The notes beneath the pieces were generated by a model, which was not told the DNA's origin, searched no databases, and saw only the letters and a list, made by a program, of their open reading frames with translations. Below are positions 1-7,698 of a DNA stretch of 64,000 nt, in pieces. This DNA comes from Streptomyces sp. NBC_01268 (GTDB taxonomy: Bacteria; Actinomycetota; Actinomycetes; Streptomycetales; Streptomycetaceae), in the NCBI RefSeq assembly GCF_036240795.1, contig NZ_CP108454.1:744001-808000 (forward strand). Reading direction: 5' to 3'. The position numbers and the translations under genes were made by a program. The stretch's first letter is position 1. The number at the start of each line of letters is the position of its first letter.

Positions 1-239
1 TCGCCGCCGTCCAGGACCACCTTGATCCGGCCGCTGACGACATAGCCGACGTGGTGCGCCTGGCAGCTGTCGGTGCCCGCGATGGGCTTCACGTGCTTGG
101 TCCACTGCCAGCCCGGTTCGAACACGGCCCTGCCGATCTGGCCCTTGTCCGTGTTGAGCAGGTCCAGCCGGCCCTTGCCCCCGTCGAAGGGGCGGGTCTC
201 GTCTGCGGAGTCGAAGCTCCTGGAAACGATTCCGGTCAT
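1..239 (-). CDS. cupin domain protein (3' end cut by window edge)
   Basis: Only the first 79 residues are in the window; the C-terminus lies left of position 1. The visible protein begins MTGIVSRSFDSADETRPF and runs into a segment with EPGWQWTKHVKP, CQAHHVGYVVSGRIKV and VLDGG. This is the pattern of a small single-domain cupin, a beta-barrel with His ligands around the HH pair. The ATG at 239-237 is preceded on the minus strand by a GGGGAGGCGG ribosome site. The gene diverges from the VOC gene that starts at 587. No substrate can be inferred. The fold is likely, the function unknown. Confidence 0.7.
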   Translation of the reverse strand, partial: MTGIVSRSFDSADETRPFDGGKGRLDLLNTDKGQIGRAVFEPGWQWTKHVKPIAGTDSCQAHHVGYVVSGRIKVVLDGG

Positions 240-586
240 CGTCGTCCGCCTCCCCGGCGGTGGAACGTGGAACCCCGAGTCCACTTCCAGGCTACGCCGC
301 GAGGGCCGGGCGCACTTCCCGCGCCGGTCGACCGCCCGGCGCCCGCCCGGAACCGATGCCGACCGGCCGCGTCGTGGCCGTAAACCACGTTGTCGTACAA
401 GATCGGCTCGGGCTACCGTGGAGGCATGACTGCCGGGTCGGCCATGGGCCGTGAGCGAGTAGGGCACCCGGCCGTGGCGTGAGCGCCGCCGGGTGGTGGG
501 CGCGGGGTCCGCCGCGGCCGTCCCTCCCGTACCGCGTGTACGGGGCAGGAGACAGTCGACAGCGCTTGCCCGTGAAAGGACCCCCC
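240..586. other. intergenic region between divergent cupin and VOC genes
   Basis: 347 bases without a convincing gene. It must hold the promoters of both flanking genes. A short dyad, TTGT-CGT-ACAA, lies at 390-400 and could be an operator. An 18-codon ORF at 426-482 is discussed among the rejected items. A GAAAGGA ribosome site ends this region just before 587. Confidence 0.5.
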
Positions 587-970
587 ATGACCGCTGAGCT
601 CAACCACACCGTCGTGTACGCCCGTGACCGGCGGGTCTCCGCCGAGTTCCTCGCCGAGGTGCTCGGCCTCGCGGTCGGTGCCCCGATGGGCCCGTTCCTG
701 CCGGTGGACACCGGCAACGGCGTGACCCTGGACTACTACCAGCAGGGCGACGAGCCGTTCACCCCCACCCACTACGCGTTCCTCGTGCCGGACGCCGAGT
801 TCGACACGATGATCGACCGTCTCGAGCGGATGCGGGTGACGTACTACGCCGATCCGAACCACACCGAGCCGGGGCGGATCAACCACCGTTACGGCGGCCG
901 GGGCGCCTACTTCGACGACCCCGACGGCCACAACATGGAGATCATCACCCGCCCGTACGCGCGCCGTTGA
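587..970 (+). CDS. VOC (glyoxalase/bleomycin-resistance/dioxygenase fold) family protein
   Basis: 127 residues forming one vicinal-oxygen-chelate module pair. It opens MTAELNHTVVYARD, has the typical EFLAEVLGL helix after the first strand, and ends with the family signature FDDPDGHNMEIITRPY, which carries the last metal-ligand Glu. A GAAAGGA ribosome site lies 6 bases before the ATG at 587, so the longer upstream frame is not needed. VOC proteins of this size are dimeric metal enzymes or ligand-binding resistance proteins; the substrate here is unknown. Its 3' end overlaps the tail of the P450 remnant on the other strand by about 26 bases. Confidence 0.8.
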   Translation: MTAELNHTVVYARDRRVSAEFLAEVLGLAVGAPMGPFLPVDTGNGVTLDYYQQGDEPFTPTHYAFLVPDAEFDTMIDRLERMRVTYYADPNHTEPGRINHRYGGRGAYFDDPDGHNMEIITRPYARR

Positions 971-1362
971 CCTCGATCGGCAGCCGGGCGAGACGCCGGA
1001 CGAAGAGGCTCGGCACGTAGGCGGGGGCGGTGCCCGCCGACTGCGTGAGGTCGCTGGTCGCCGACAGCAGGAGGCGCAGGGCGACCACGGCCTCCAGGCG
1101 GGCCAGGCTCGACACCGGCGTCCGCCCAGGCGGTGAGCCGCGCCGCGTCGGCGTCGGGGAGCCCGAGGACGCGGGCGATGACGAGCACCGGGAGCGGCGC
1201 GGCGACTTCGGACATCCGGTCACCGCCGCCGCGCGCGGCGAGGGCCGCGATCCGGGGTGCGGCGATCCCCTCGACGGCGGCGCGCCAGGACTCCACGGCG
1301 CCTCGGGCGGCCGGGCGGTCCGGGCCGGGGACGGAGGATGGAGGACGGCGCGTGACGAATCA
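945..1362 (-). pseudogene. cytochrome P450 remnant with internal deletion and frame change
   Basis: Two pieces of one P450 lie side by side in different minus-strand frames. The upstream piece (about 1296 down to 1110) reads VAAPLPVLVIARVLGLPDAD and AARLTAWADA, the segment before helix I in Streptomyces P450s. The downstream piece (about 1110 down to 945) reads LARLEAVVALRLLL, then PSLFVRRLARLPIEV, the extreme C-terminus after the heme loop. The N-terminal third, helix I, the ExxR motif and the heme-Cys loop are all missing. The upstream frame runs back to a stop at 1360-1362 without a good start. I read this as a decayed gene with a large internal deletion. It cannot make a working P450. Confidence 0.7.
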
Positions 1363-1588
1363 AGAGGTAATGCGCATATCAATGCGGTGCTCTTCTTGAT
1401 CTTCCCCTGAACGCTTGTTGAACATTCCCCATCTTTGGCAGTTCCACGCATATACGGACGCCCATTTCTGTGCACATCCGGTATCGGGCAGATCTACACA
1501 TAAAGGCCAGATAAGAGCACAATGAAACCGCGGCACCCGTGCCGCAAACGCGGTCAGACGTGCAGGACGCCAGAAGGAGGCGAGTCGT
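1363..1588. other. intergenic region upstream of the SPW-type membrane protein
   Basis: 226 bases that are less G+C rich than the surrounding genes, as expected for a promoter region. A compact dyad GCGGCAC-CC-GTGCCGC occupies 1530-1545, about 45 bases before the start codon, and could be a regulator site. A strong ribosome site (GAAGGAGGCG) follows at about 1571-1580. No gene is seen. Confidence 0.45.
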
Positions 1589-2026
1589 ATGGCCGACGTC
1601 TCTCACCGTCCCGGTGATATCAGCGGACACCCCGACGCGGGAGAAATGCGGGACCGTTATGCCCGTGTGCTGCAGACCCGTGGTGTGGCAGCGGTCGAGG
1701 AGCTGGTGATCCTGGCCGGCATCTACGCCGCGGTCTCCGCGTGGACCGTCCACTTCGCCGCCGCAAAGCCGGAACTGGCCATCAGCAACCTGATCGTCGG
1801 CATCGCTCTCGCCGGCCTCGGGCTGTGCATGTCGATGGCTCCGGAGCGGTCCCAGGACCTCAACTTCGTGGTCCTGCTGCTCGGTGCATGGCTGATCGTC
1901 TCCCCCTGGGTCGTCTCCCGGGACGCCGGTACCGGCGCGATCCTCAGCAATGTCATCACCGGCGCGTGCGTCTGTCTCTTCGCCCTCACCGCGGGCGGAC
2001 TGCTCATGACCAAGAGAAGGACGTGA
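1589..2026 (+). CDS. SPW-repeat-type small integral membrane protein
   Basis: 145 residues. A hydrophilic N-terminus of about 35 residues is followed by four hydrophobic segments, around residues 36-54, 65-85, 93-110 and 118-137. The third segment ends in the motif LIVSPWVV, the SPW signature of the actinobacterial SPW repeat family (PF03779-like). The protein ends with a short basic tail, MTKRRT. The function of the family is not known. A strong GGAGG site precedes the ATG, and a strong terminator follows at 2045-2082, so the gene is probably monocistronic. Confidence 0.75.
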   Translation: MADVSHRPGDISGHPDAGEMRDRYARVLQTRGVAAVEELVILAGIYAAVSAWTVHFAAAKPELAISNLIVGIALAGLGLCMSMAPERSQDLNFVVLLLGAWLIVSPWVVSRDAGTGAILSNVITGACVCLFALTAGGLLMTKRRT

Positions 2027-2044
2027 CTCCGATCCTCTCCCCGG

Positions 2045-2082
2045 AACGGCGTCGCCCTCTCGCAAGAGAGGGCGACGCCGTT
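2045..2082 (+). terminator. rho-independent terminator after the SPW protein gene
   Basis: A perfect 17-bp inverted repeat (arms 2045-2061 and 2066-2082) closes on a GCAA tetraloop, 18 bases after the stop codon of the upstream gene. There is no long T run, which is normal for Streptomyces terminators. Confidence 0.85.
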
Positions 2083-2130
2083 CACTCACGTCGCGCCCGT
2101 ATCTGTGAACGGACACCACCCTGTAACGGA

Positions 2131-2158
2131 TTGACCCACGCGGTTTCAGCCACATAAG
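2131..2158 (+). promoter_or_regulatory. candidate vegetative promoter for the DUF805 gene
   Basis: TTGACC at 2131-2136 and CATAAG at 2153-2158 are separated by 16 bases and lie 65 bases before the GTG start of the next gene. They resemble HrdB-type -35 and -10 boxes. This is motif evidence only. Confidence 0.4.
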
Positions 2159-2222
2159 TTCTGCGTAAAGCTAGCTCCACAGGGGCAGGCCCCACTCACG
2201 ATCCAGTCCTTGGGGGGACTAA

Positions 2223-2579
2223 GTGAACTGGTACCTCGACGTTCTCAAGAAGTACGCGGTATTCACCGGCCGGGCGCGGCGCCAGGAATTCTGGATGTTC
2301 GCCCTCTTCAACCTGATCGCGGCGATCATCGTCATGATCGTCGACATGGCTCTGGGCACGTACCCGCTGCTCTACGCCATCTACGGCCTCGGCGTGCTCC
2401 TTCCGAGCCTGGGCGTGACCGTCCGGCGCCTGCACGACACGGGCCGCTCCGGCTGGTGGATCCTGATCGACCTGGTGCCGCTCGTCGGCTTCATCATCCT
2501 GATCGTCTTCCTCGCCACCGAGGGTGACTCCCAGCAGAACGCCCACGGCCCGAACCCGAAGCTGGCCCCGGCCTACTGA
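2223..2579 (+). CDS. DUF805 family membrane protein
   Basis: 118 residues starting at GTG 2223 behind a TTGGGGGGAC ribosome site. The N-terminus carries the DUF805 pattern: YAVFTGRARRQEFWMFALFN, then two or three hydrophobic helices (about residues 26-62), then VRRLHDTGRSGWWIL, which is highly conserved in the family, and a last helix around residues 80-98. The tail is short and polar. DUF805 proteins are inner-membrane proteins of unknown role. The gene is followed by its own terminator. Confidence 0.85.
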   Translation: MNWYLDVLKKYAVFTGRARRQEFWMFALFNLIAAIIVMIVDMALGTYPLLYAIYGLGVLLPSLGVTVRRLHDTGRSGWWILIDLVPLVGFIILIVFLATEGDSQQNAHGPNPKLAPAY

Positions 2580-2600
2580 CGGTTCCGTCCCGTACGCCGA

Positions 2601-2630
2601 AGCCCCCGTGCGTCCGTCACGGGGGCTTTT
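2601..2630 (+). terminator. rho-independent terminator after the DUF805 gene
   Basis: A perfect 10-bp stem (2601-2610 with 2618-2627), a 7-base loop, then a run of T to 2630, starting 21 bases after the stop codon. Confidence 0.9.
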
Positions 2631-2781
2631 CGCGTGGCGCGGGGCCGGCGCCTCTGCATAGAGCCGGTACGGCGTGTTCGTCCGCGCCCCTTGTGCACGA
2701 TGGTGCGGGACCCGCCCCCGCCGCCCCGCCTAGCCTCGCCGTCACGGAGCGCGACAGCAGCAACGAGGGGCGGTACCACCG

Positions 2782-4071
2782 GTGAACTGGCTCATCCACG
2801 ACTACCGGGAGAGCGATCTCGCCGGCGTAGTCCATCTCATCGACACCACGGCCGAGCTCGGCCAGGAGTCGGTCTTCTCGCTCGCCGAGTGCATCGGCGC
2901 CCTGACCTCCCGCCAGCCGGCCGTCGTCGCCGTCCACCAGGGCGTGCCCATCGGCGCCGCGCTGGCCTGCGTCGCCGGCGAGCGCGCCTGGGTCATGCGC
3001 ATCGCGATCGCGTCGGCGTGGCGGGGCCGCGGCCTCGCCAGCGCGCTGCTCGTCGAGCTGGAGCGGCGTCTGGTGGCCGCCCGGGTGGGCCGGATCGCCT
3101 ATGTGCTGCCCGAGGAGGAGCTCGTCGGCGAGGGGCTGCTCAACGCCGGGTACACCCGGCAGCCCGCCGTGGCCTACTTCGAGAAGGTCGAGCCGCTGCA
3201 CGGGCCCGCCGCGAACCTCCTCGACGACCTCGGCGGGCGGCTGCTCCCCGCCGACCTGTGGGCGAAGGTCGCCGGCATGGAGCGCGAGAAGGACCTGATC
3301 GAACGGCGTGTCGTGCTGCCGCTCGCCGAACCCGAGCGCGCCGCCCGGCACGGGGTCAGGCCGCCGCGCGCCCTCGGCCTCTTCGGCCCGCCCGGCACGG
3401 GCAAGACGACCTTCGCCCGGGCCATCGCCTCCCGGCTGGGCTGGCCGTTCGTGGAGATCCTGCCGTCCCGCCTCGCCGACGAGGGCAACCTGGCGGCCGC
3501 GCTGCGCTCCGCCTTCGCCCGGATCGCGGAGCTGGAGCGGGTGCTGGTCTTCATCGACGAGGTCGAGGAGATCGCGCCCGTACGCACCGAGCCCGTGCAG
3601 CCCGGAGGGACGCACGGCGTGACGAACGAGCTGCTCAAGCTCATCCCCGGCTTCCGGGAGCGGGACGAGCGGCTGCTGGTCTGCGCGACCAACTCGATCC
3701 GCTCCCTCGACCCCGCGTTCCTGCGCCCGGGCCGCTTCGACTACCTGATCCCCATCGGTACGCCGGACAAGGCGGCCCGGGCCGCCATCTGGTCCCGCTA
3801 CACCGGTGCCCGGCCGGACGTCGACGTCGACGAACTCGTCCTCGCCAGCGAGCTGTTCACCCCCGCCGACATCGAGCACGCGGCGCGGATCGCCGCGCAG
3901 AACTCCTTCGAGCGGGACCTCGTGTCGGTCGGCTCCCGCACCGGGGACGAGCCCGCGCCGGGCGCGACCACCCGGGACTACCTGGACGCCGTCGCGCAGT
4001 GCCGGCCGACGGTCACACCCGAGATGATCACCCAGTTCGAGTCCGACATCACGACACACGCCCGGTTCTGA
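2782..4071 (+). CDS. GNAT acetyltransferase fused to an AAA+ ATPase
   Basis: 429 residues from GTG 2782, with a GAGGGG site 11 bases upstream. Residues 1 to about 150 form a GNAT domain: the acetyl-CoA loop region reads IASAWRGRGLASALL (about residues 75-89), and the C-terminal strand has GEGLLNAGYTRQPAV. After a linker, residues about 165-420 are an AAA+ module of the FtsH/CDC48/Vps4 clade: Walker A GPPGTGKTT near 203-211, Walker B VLVFIDEVEE near 255-264, and a second region of homology CATNSIRSLDPAFLRPGRFD with an arginine finger. The C-terminal lid helices follow. No membrane segment or protease domain is present, so it is a cytoplasmic ATPase. The joint architecture suggests ATP-driven handling of an acetylated protein target, but that is inference. 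Confidence 0.8.
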   Translation: MNWLIHDYRESDLAGVVHLIDTTAELGQESVFSLAECIGALTSRQPAVVAVHQGVPIGAALACVAGERAWVMRIAIASAWRGRGLASALLVELERRLVAARVGRIAYVLPEEELVGEGLLNAGYTRQPAVAYFEKVEPLHGPAANLLDDLGGRLLPADLWAKVAGMEREKDLIERRVVLPLAEPERAARHGVRPPRALGLFGPPGTGKTTFARAIASRLGWPFVEILPSRLADEGNLAAALRSAFARIAELERVLVFIDEVEEIAPVRTEPVQPGGTHGVTNELLKLIPGFRERDERLLVCATNSIRSLDPAFLRPGRFDYLIPIGTPDKAARAAIWSRYTGARPDVDVDELVLASELFTPADIEHAARIAAQNSFERDLVSVGSRTGDEPAPGATTRDYLDAVAQCRPTVTPEMITQFESDITTHARF

Positions 4072-4147
4072 GCGGGCGGGCGGCGGGCGGACCGGGGCCG
4101 GGCTGCGGACGGGTACGGGTACGGGTACGAACTGGCTCGGGGGCGCC

Positions 4148-4636
4148 TCAGGTGCGGCGCCGCCGGTACAGCACCTGGTGCGCGTCCCACTCCACGAACG
4201 AGCCGGCGTGCGCCATGCCCACGGACTCCAGGAGGTGCCGGGAGCGTGCGTTGGCCTCCTGGGTGACCGCGACGACACTCGGCGTGTCACCCAGGGCCCG
4301 CTCGACGGCGGCGGCGACTGCCTCGCGGGCGTAGCCCTGCCCCCAGTGCTCGGGAAGGAACTGGTAGGACACCTCCGTCTCTCCGTCCCGCGCGCCCGCC
4401 GCCACGGTGACCAGGCCGAGGACCGCGCCGTCGGCCGTCCGCTCGACGGCGTGGAAGCCGGTCGCCCCGACGATCCGCCGCTGCCGGATGCGCACCACGG
4501 AGTCGATCACCGGCCCGCCCAGGTGGCGCCGCACCTCGGGGTCGGTCCACAGTCGCGTCACGGCGGGCAGGTCGCGGGCGCGTACGGGGCGCAGGACGAG
4601 CCGCTCGGTGCGGAGGGAGGCGGATGCAGGGGCCAT
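4148..4636 (-). CDS. GNAT family N-acetyltransferase (RimJ/RimL type)
   Basis: 162 residues. The opening LRTERLVLRPVRARDLPAV is the hallmark of RimJ/RimL-like acetyltransferases. The acetyl-CoA binding stretch EHWGQGYAREAV lies near residues 96-107, and the C-terminal part NARSRHLLESVGMAH completes the fold. The ATG at 4636 gives this family start; the much longer open frame upstream is an artefact of high GC. Such enzymes acetylate N-termini, amino groups of antibiotics or small amines; the target is unknown. The gene converges with the GNAT-AAA+ gene. Confidence 0.8.
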   Translation of the reverse strand: MAPASASLRTERLVLRPVRARDLPAVTRLWTDPEVRRHLGGPVIDSVVRIRQRRIVGATGFHAVERTADGAVLGLVTVAAGARDGETEVSYQFLPEHWGQGYAREAVAAAVERALGDTPSVVAVTQEANARSRHLLESVGMAHAGSFVEWDAHQVLYRRRRT

Positions 4637-4698
4637 GCATCGATGATGCCAGGCCCGGCGGCCCACCCGGACCCGTGAGGCCCCGGCCCGCCGCCCCC

Positions 4699-5886
4699 CT
4701 ACGCCAGCAGCGCCTTCACCTCGGCCCACTCCAGGTCCATCGGGGCGTACGCCTCGCGCGCGGTCGCCGTGTCCTTGTAGCCACTGGACGTGACGACGCA
4801 GACGACGGGACCGTCCGTCTCCCGGGGGCCGTGGGCGCGCAGGCTCGCGAGACCGGCCGCCGAGGAGACCTCGCACCACATCCCCTGCGCCGCCAACTCG
4901 GCCTGCGCGTCGTCCATCTGAGCATCCGTCACGGTACGGGCCGCTCCGCCGCTCGCGCGCAGTGCGACGACTCCCCGGTAGCCGCTGATCTCGCAGTCGA
5001 TGGCGTACGCGGCGGTCGGTCCGACCGGGACGCGGGCGGTGTCCGCTCCGGTGCGCATCGCCTCGGTCAGGGCCCCGGCGGCGGCCGGCTCGGCGGCGTA
5101 CACGCGGGGGACGGAACCCGTGACCCCGAGTCGGGCGAGTTCCTGGAAGCCCTTGGTGACACCGAAGAGCAACTCGCCGTATCCGGTGGGCAGATGGACG
5201 GCCGCCGGGGCGCGTCCGAGGTCGAGCGCGATCTCGTACGCGATCGTCTTGTAGCCCTCCGGGCCGAAGGGGTGCCCGGTGTGCGCGCTGTCCGTCACGC
5301 TGCTCACCGGCTGGTAGCCGAGCTCGTCGACGATCCGCCGCATCAGCGGGCGCACCGACGGACGCGGGGCGGTGAGCACGGTCGCGCCGTAGGCGCGCAG
5401 GTGGGAGGCGACCGCCGGCGGGGCGTCGGCCGACGCGAAGACCACGCACGGCAGGCCCGCGCGGGCCGCGTAGGCGGCGGCAGCGGCCCCGTGGTTGCCG
5501 GAGGACGACACGACGATGCCGCGCGCGCCGGACGCCACGGCGGCGCTCACCGCGACCCGGTTCAGCCGGTCCTTGTGGCTCCAGGTGGGGTTGCGCGACT
5601 CGTCCTTGATCCAGATGTCGTCGCCGAGCGGCACCAGCGGCGTGTTCCCCTCGCCGAGCCCCGGCGCGGCGAGCGGCGGGAGCAGCGGCGCCCAGCGCTC
5701 CAGGCCGTGCGCGGCGGGGCGGGTGAACAGGTCGCCCGGGACCTCGTCGTAGGCGTAGTCGATGTCGAGCGGGTACGCGACCTCGGCCGTGGAGGTCACC
5801 GGGCACCCGGCGGTCAGTGGCGGCCAGAGCGGGTGGTGTACGGAAGGGTCGAGCAGAGCGCGCTGGGTGGTGGCGAGGGAGGTCAC
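4699..5886 (-). CDS. threonine-synthase-like PLP-dependent enzyme
   Basis: 395 residues, fold type II PLP enzyme, starting at GTG 5886 behind an AAAGGA ribosome site. GEGNTPLVPL and NPTWSHKDRLN give the N-terminal domain with the Schiff-base Lys in SHKDR (about residue 105). SSSGNHGAAAAAYAARAG follows as the substrate carboxylate loop, and PTGYGELLFG (about residues 230-240) is the phosphate loop. This matches threonine synthase and its relatives. The motif is SHKDR rather than the usual SFKDR, and the phosphate loop is unusual. It is not next to hom or thrB, so a catabolic or side-pathway lyase is possible. It lies 66 bases downstream of the repeat-rich unknown gene on the same strand. Confidence 0.7.
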   Translation of the reverse strand: MTSLATTQRALLDPSVHHPLWPPLTAGCPVTSTAEVAYPLDIDYAYDEVPGDLFTRPAAHGLERWAPLLPPLAAPGLGEGNTPLVPLGDDIWIKDESRNPTWSHKDRLNRVAVSAAVASGARGIVVSSSGNHGAAAAAYAARAGLPCVVFASADAPPAVASHLRAYGATVLTAPRPSVRPLMRRIVDELGYQPVSSVTDSAHTGHPFGPEGYKTIAYEIALDLGRAPAAVHLPTGYGELLFGVTKGFQELARLGVTGSVPRVYAAEPAAAGALTEAMRTGADTARVPVGPTAAYAIDCEISGYRGVVALRASGGAARTVTDAQMDDAQAELAAQGMWCEVSSAAGLASLRAHGPRETDGPVVCVVTSSGYKDTATAREAYAPMDLEWAEVKALLA

Positions 5887-5952
5887 GGCGTCCTTTCGTG
5901 CGGCAGGGGCGAGAGGCGGGGGCGTCCTGGGTGCGGCGGCCGGGCGCGGGCC

Positions 5953-7485
5953 TCAGCCCATCCTGCGCTGCAGTGCGGCGAGCGCGCCGGCACGGCGGCC
6001 CGGGACGTGGCGTCGCAGCTCGACGAGCGAGGGTCCGAGGGCGCGGGCCCTGGCCGGGTCCTGGATCTGCTCCCACTGGTGGTGGGCCCGGTCCACGGCT
6101 CCCTCGACGTCCGGCTCGTCGGGACCCTGCCGCAGACCGAGCCGGGCCTGCGCGGCGGCGATCCACAGCTCGCAGCTGCGCGCGGGCTCCCCCGCCAGCC
6201 GCGCGAGATCGGCCCGCACCTCCACCCAGTGCACCGCCTCCTGCGACCGGGGGCCGTACCGGCGCAGCGCCTCGCTCTCCCACGCCGCGGCCATGCCCGC
6301 GGCCTCCCCGTGCCGTCCGGCCATGGCGGCGGCCAGGATGGCGGGGTGCGGGTCGCCCCCGCTGCCGGGGCCCGGGGGGACGGGCGGCTGCGCCTGCCGC
6401 TGCGGGTGGGGCTGCGGCGCGGGGGCGAGGGGAGCCACCGGAGCGGGAGCCACGCATGGGGACACCACCGGGACGGGAGGCACGGCGGCGGGAGCCGGAG
6501 CGGCGGAGGCCGCGGGCACGGGAGCCACGGCGGCGGGAGCCGGAGCGACGGAGACCGCGGGGCCGGGAACGACAGGAGCGGGAGCCGGAGCGGCGGAGGT
6601 CGCGGGGCCGGGAACGAGGAGGGCGGGAGCCGGAGCCACGGAGGTCGCGGGGCCGGGAACCACGGGGGCCTCCGCGGGGGCCGCCGCCGTTCGCCGTTCC
6701 GTCAGGGCCGGGCCGCCCGTCCCCCCCAGCCGCCTGGTCGGCGGCGACTCGACGGCGGCCTCGCCAGGAGGCGCGACCGGCGCCGGCGGCACGCCCGGAG
6801 GCGCCGTCGCGACGGCCTGGTGCGGCTCGTCCACGGGCGGCGCGGGCGCGAGCAGGAACGCGTCCGCGACGGAGGCCGCCGCGACGGCCTCCGCGTGGAG
6901 GACCGGGAGCGGGGGCCGGGCGCCCGTGCGCCAGACCGTGGCCCAGTGCCGGAGGTACTCCGGGGTCGAGGGGGCACCCCGGCGCGGGAAGGGCGTCACA
7001 TGGGCGAACAGCGCGACGGAGGAGCCCAGTTGCAGGACGTTCGGGTCGGCGGCGAGGCTCTGGAGGAGTTCGGGTTCGGCCGCCAGGTCGGCGATGACGG
7101 TGGTGGTGCCGGGCCGGCGCGGCGCCAGTTCGCCGGCGAGCCAGTGCCAGGGAAGTCCCGTGTAGCGCAGGGTCGTCGGGGTGGAGCGGGCGAGCGCGAG
7201 GTGCGGAAGCCGTTGACGGCGGTCGATGTGCAGCTGCCCCGCGAGACAGAGGGTGAGCGGGCCCGGGGTGGCGGCGGCGGCGCGCAGGCGGGTCAGGACG
7301 GTCTGCGGGTCCAACGGGTCCGCCAGTTCGACGACCGTCGCCATGTCCGTGCCCGTGAGGGCCCCGGCAGGCACCGCGGCCAGCGCGGGCAGCACGGAGG
7401 CCGCGTCCATCGCCCGGCCTCTTCCGGCCGGCGCGGCCGCCAGCAGGAGGGCCGTACCCACCGTGTTCACCTCGTCGCTCACCAC
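5953..7485 (-). CDS. unknown protein with Pro/Ala repeat linker
   Basis: 510 residues from GTG 7485; GTG 7482 is an equal choice. No family is recognised with confidence. Residues 1 to about 200 look like a compact alpha/beta domain (strands such as TALLLAAAP, TMATVVELA-type and VALFAHVTP). Residues about 230-390 are low-complexity Pro/Ala/Val, with VPGPATSVAPAPA-like units repeated several times. Residues about 395-510 are alpha-helical and TPR-like (AAAMAGRHGEAAGMAAAWE, HHQWEQIQDPARARALG). The layout, enzyme-like head, flexible linker and helical tail, resembles Streptomyces signalling or scaffold proteins. It diverges from the PP2C phosphatase gene and precedes the PLP enzyme on the same strand. 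Confidence 0.6.
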   Translation of the reverse strand: MVSDEVNTVGTALLLAAAPAGRGRAMDAASVLPALAAVPAGALTGTDMATVVELADPLDPQTVLTRLRAAAATPGPLTLCLAGQLHIDRRQRLPHLALARSTPTTLRYTGLPWHWLAGELAPRRPGTTTVIADLAAEPELLQSLAADPNVLQLGSSVALFAHVTPFPRRGAPSTPEYLRHWATVWRTGARPPLPVLHAEAVAAASVADAFLLAPAPPVDEPHQAVATAPPGVPPAPVAPPGEAAVESPPTRRLGGTGGPALTERRTAAAPAEAPVVPGPATSVAPAPALLVPGPATSAAPAPAPVVPGPAVSVAPAPAAVAPVPAASAAPAPAAVPPVPVVSPCVAPAPVAPLAPAPQPHPQRQAQPPVPPGPGSGGDPHPAILAAAMAGRHGEAAGMAAAWESEALRRYGPRSQEAVHWVEVRADLARLAGEPARSCELWIAAAQARLGLRQGPDEPDVEGAVDRAHHQWEQIQDPARARALGPSLVELRRHVPGRRAGALAALQRRMG

Positions 7486-7698
7486 ACCAGCACCGTAACC
7501 CGAGTCGGTGTGGCCGAAATGCCGATGGGTACCGGTCGGTCACTTTGTGGGCCTTTGGCATATGCCAGAAGCACCACCGTATCGAGTGTTGCCATATCCC
7601 TTACGAGGTGTCCCGGCCTGTGGGAAAGTCGTAGCCGGGCTTCAACTTCATGACCTGGCCGTGCCGTGTGGTCCCAGTCGCCTGTATCGGAGTACGAC

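Noticed and set aside
426..482. 18-codon ORF with GGAGG next to its ATG
   Set aside because: The GGAGG is only one base from the ATG, too close for initiation. The peptide has no known feature.
4111..4128. Three GGGTAC units resembling sigma-B type -10 boxes
   Set aside because: They lie between two convergent gene ends with no matching upstream box or downstream gene.
4624..7653. 1009-codon plus-strand open frame
   Set aside because: It is antisense to a GNAT, a PLP enzyme and a repeat-rich gene, all with clear motifs or normal composition. Its own translation is Gly/Arg-rich with no domain.
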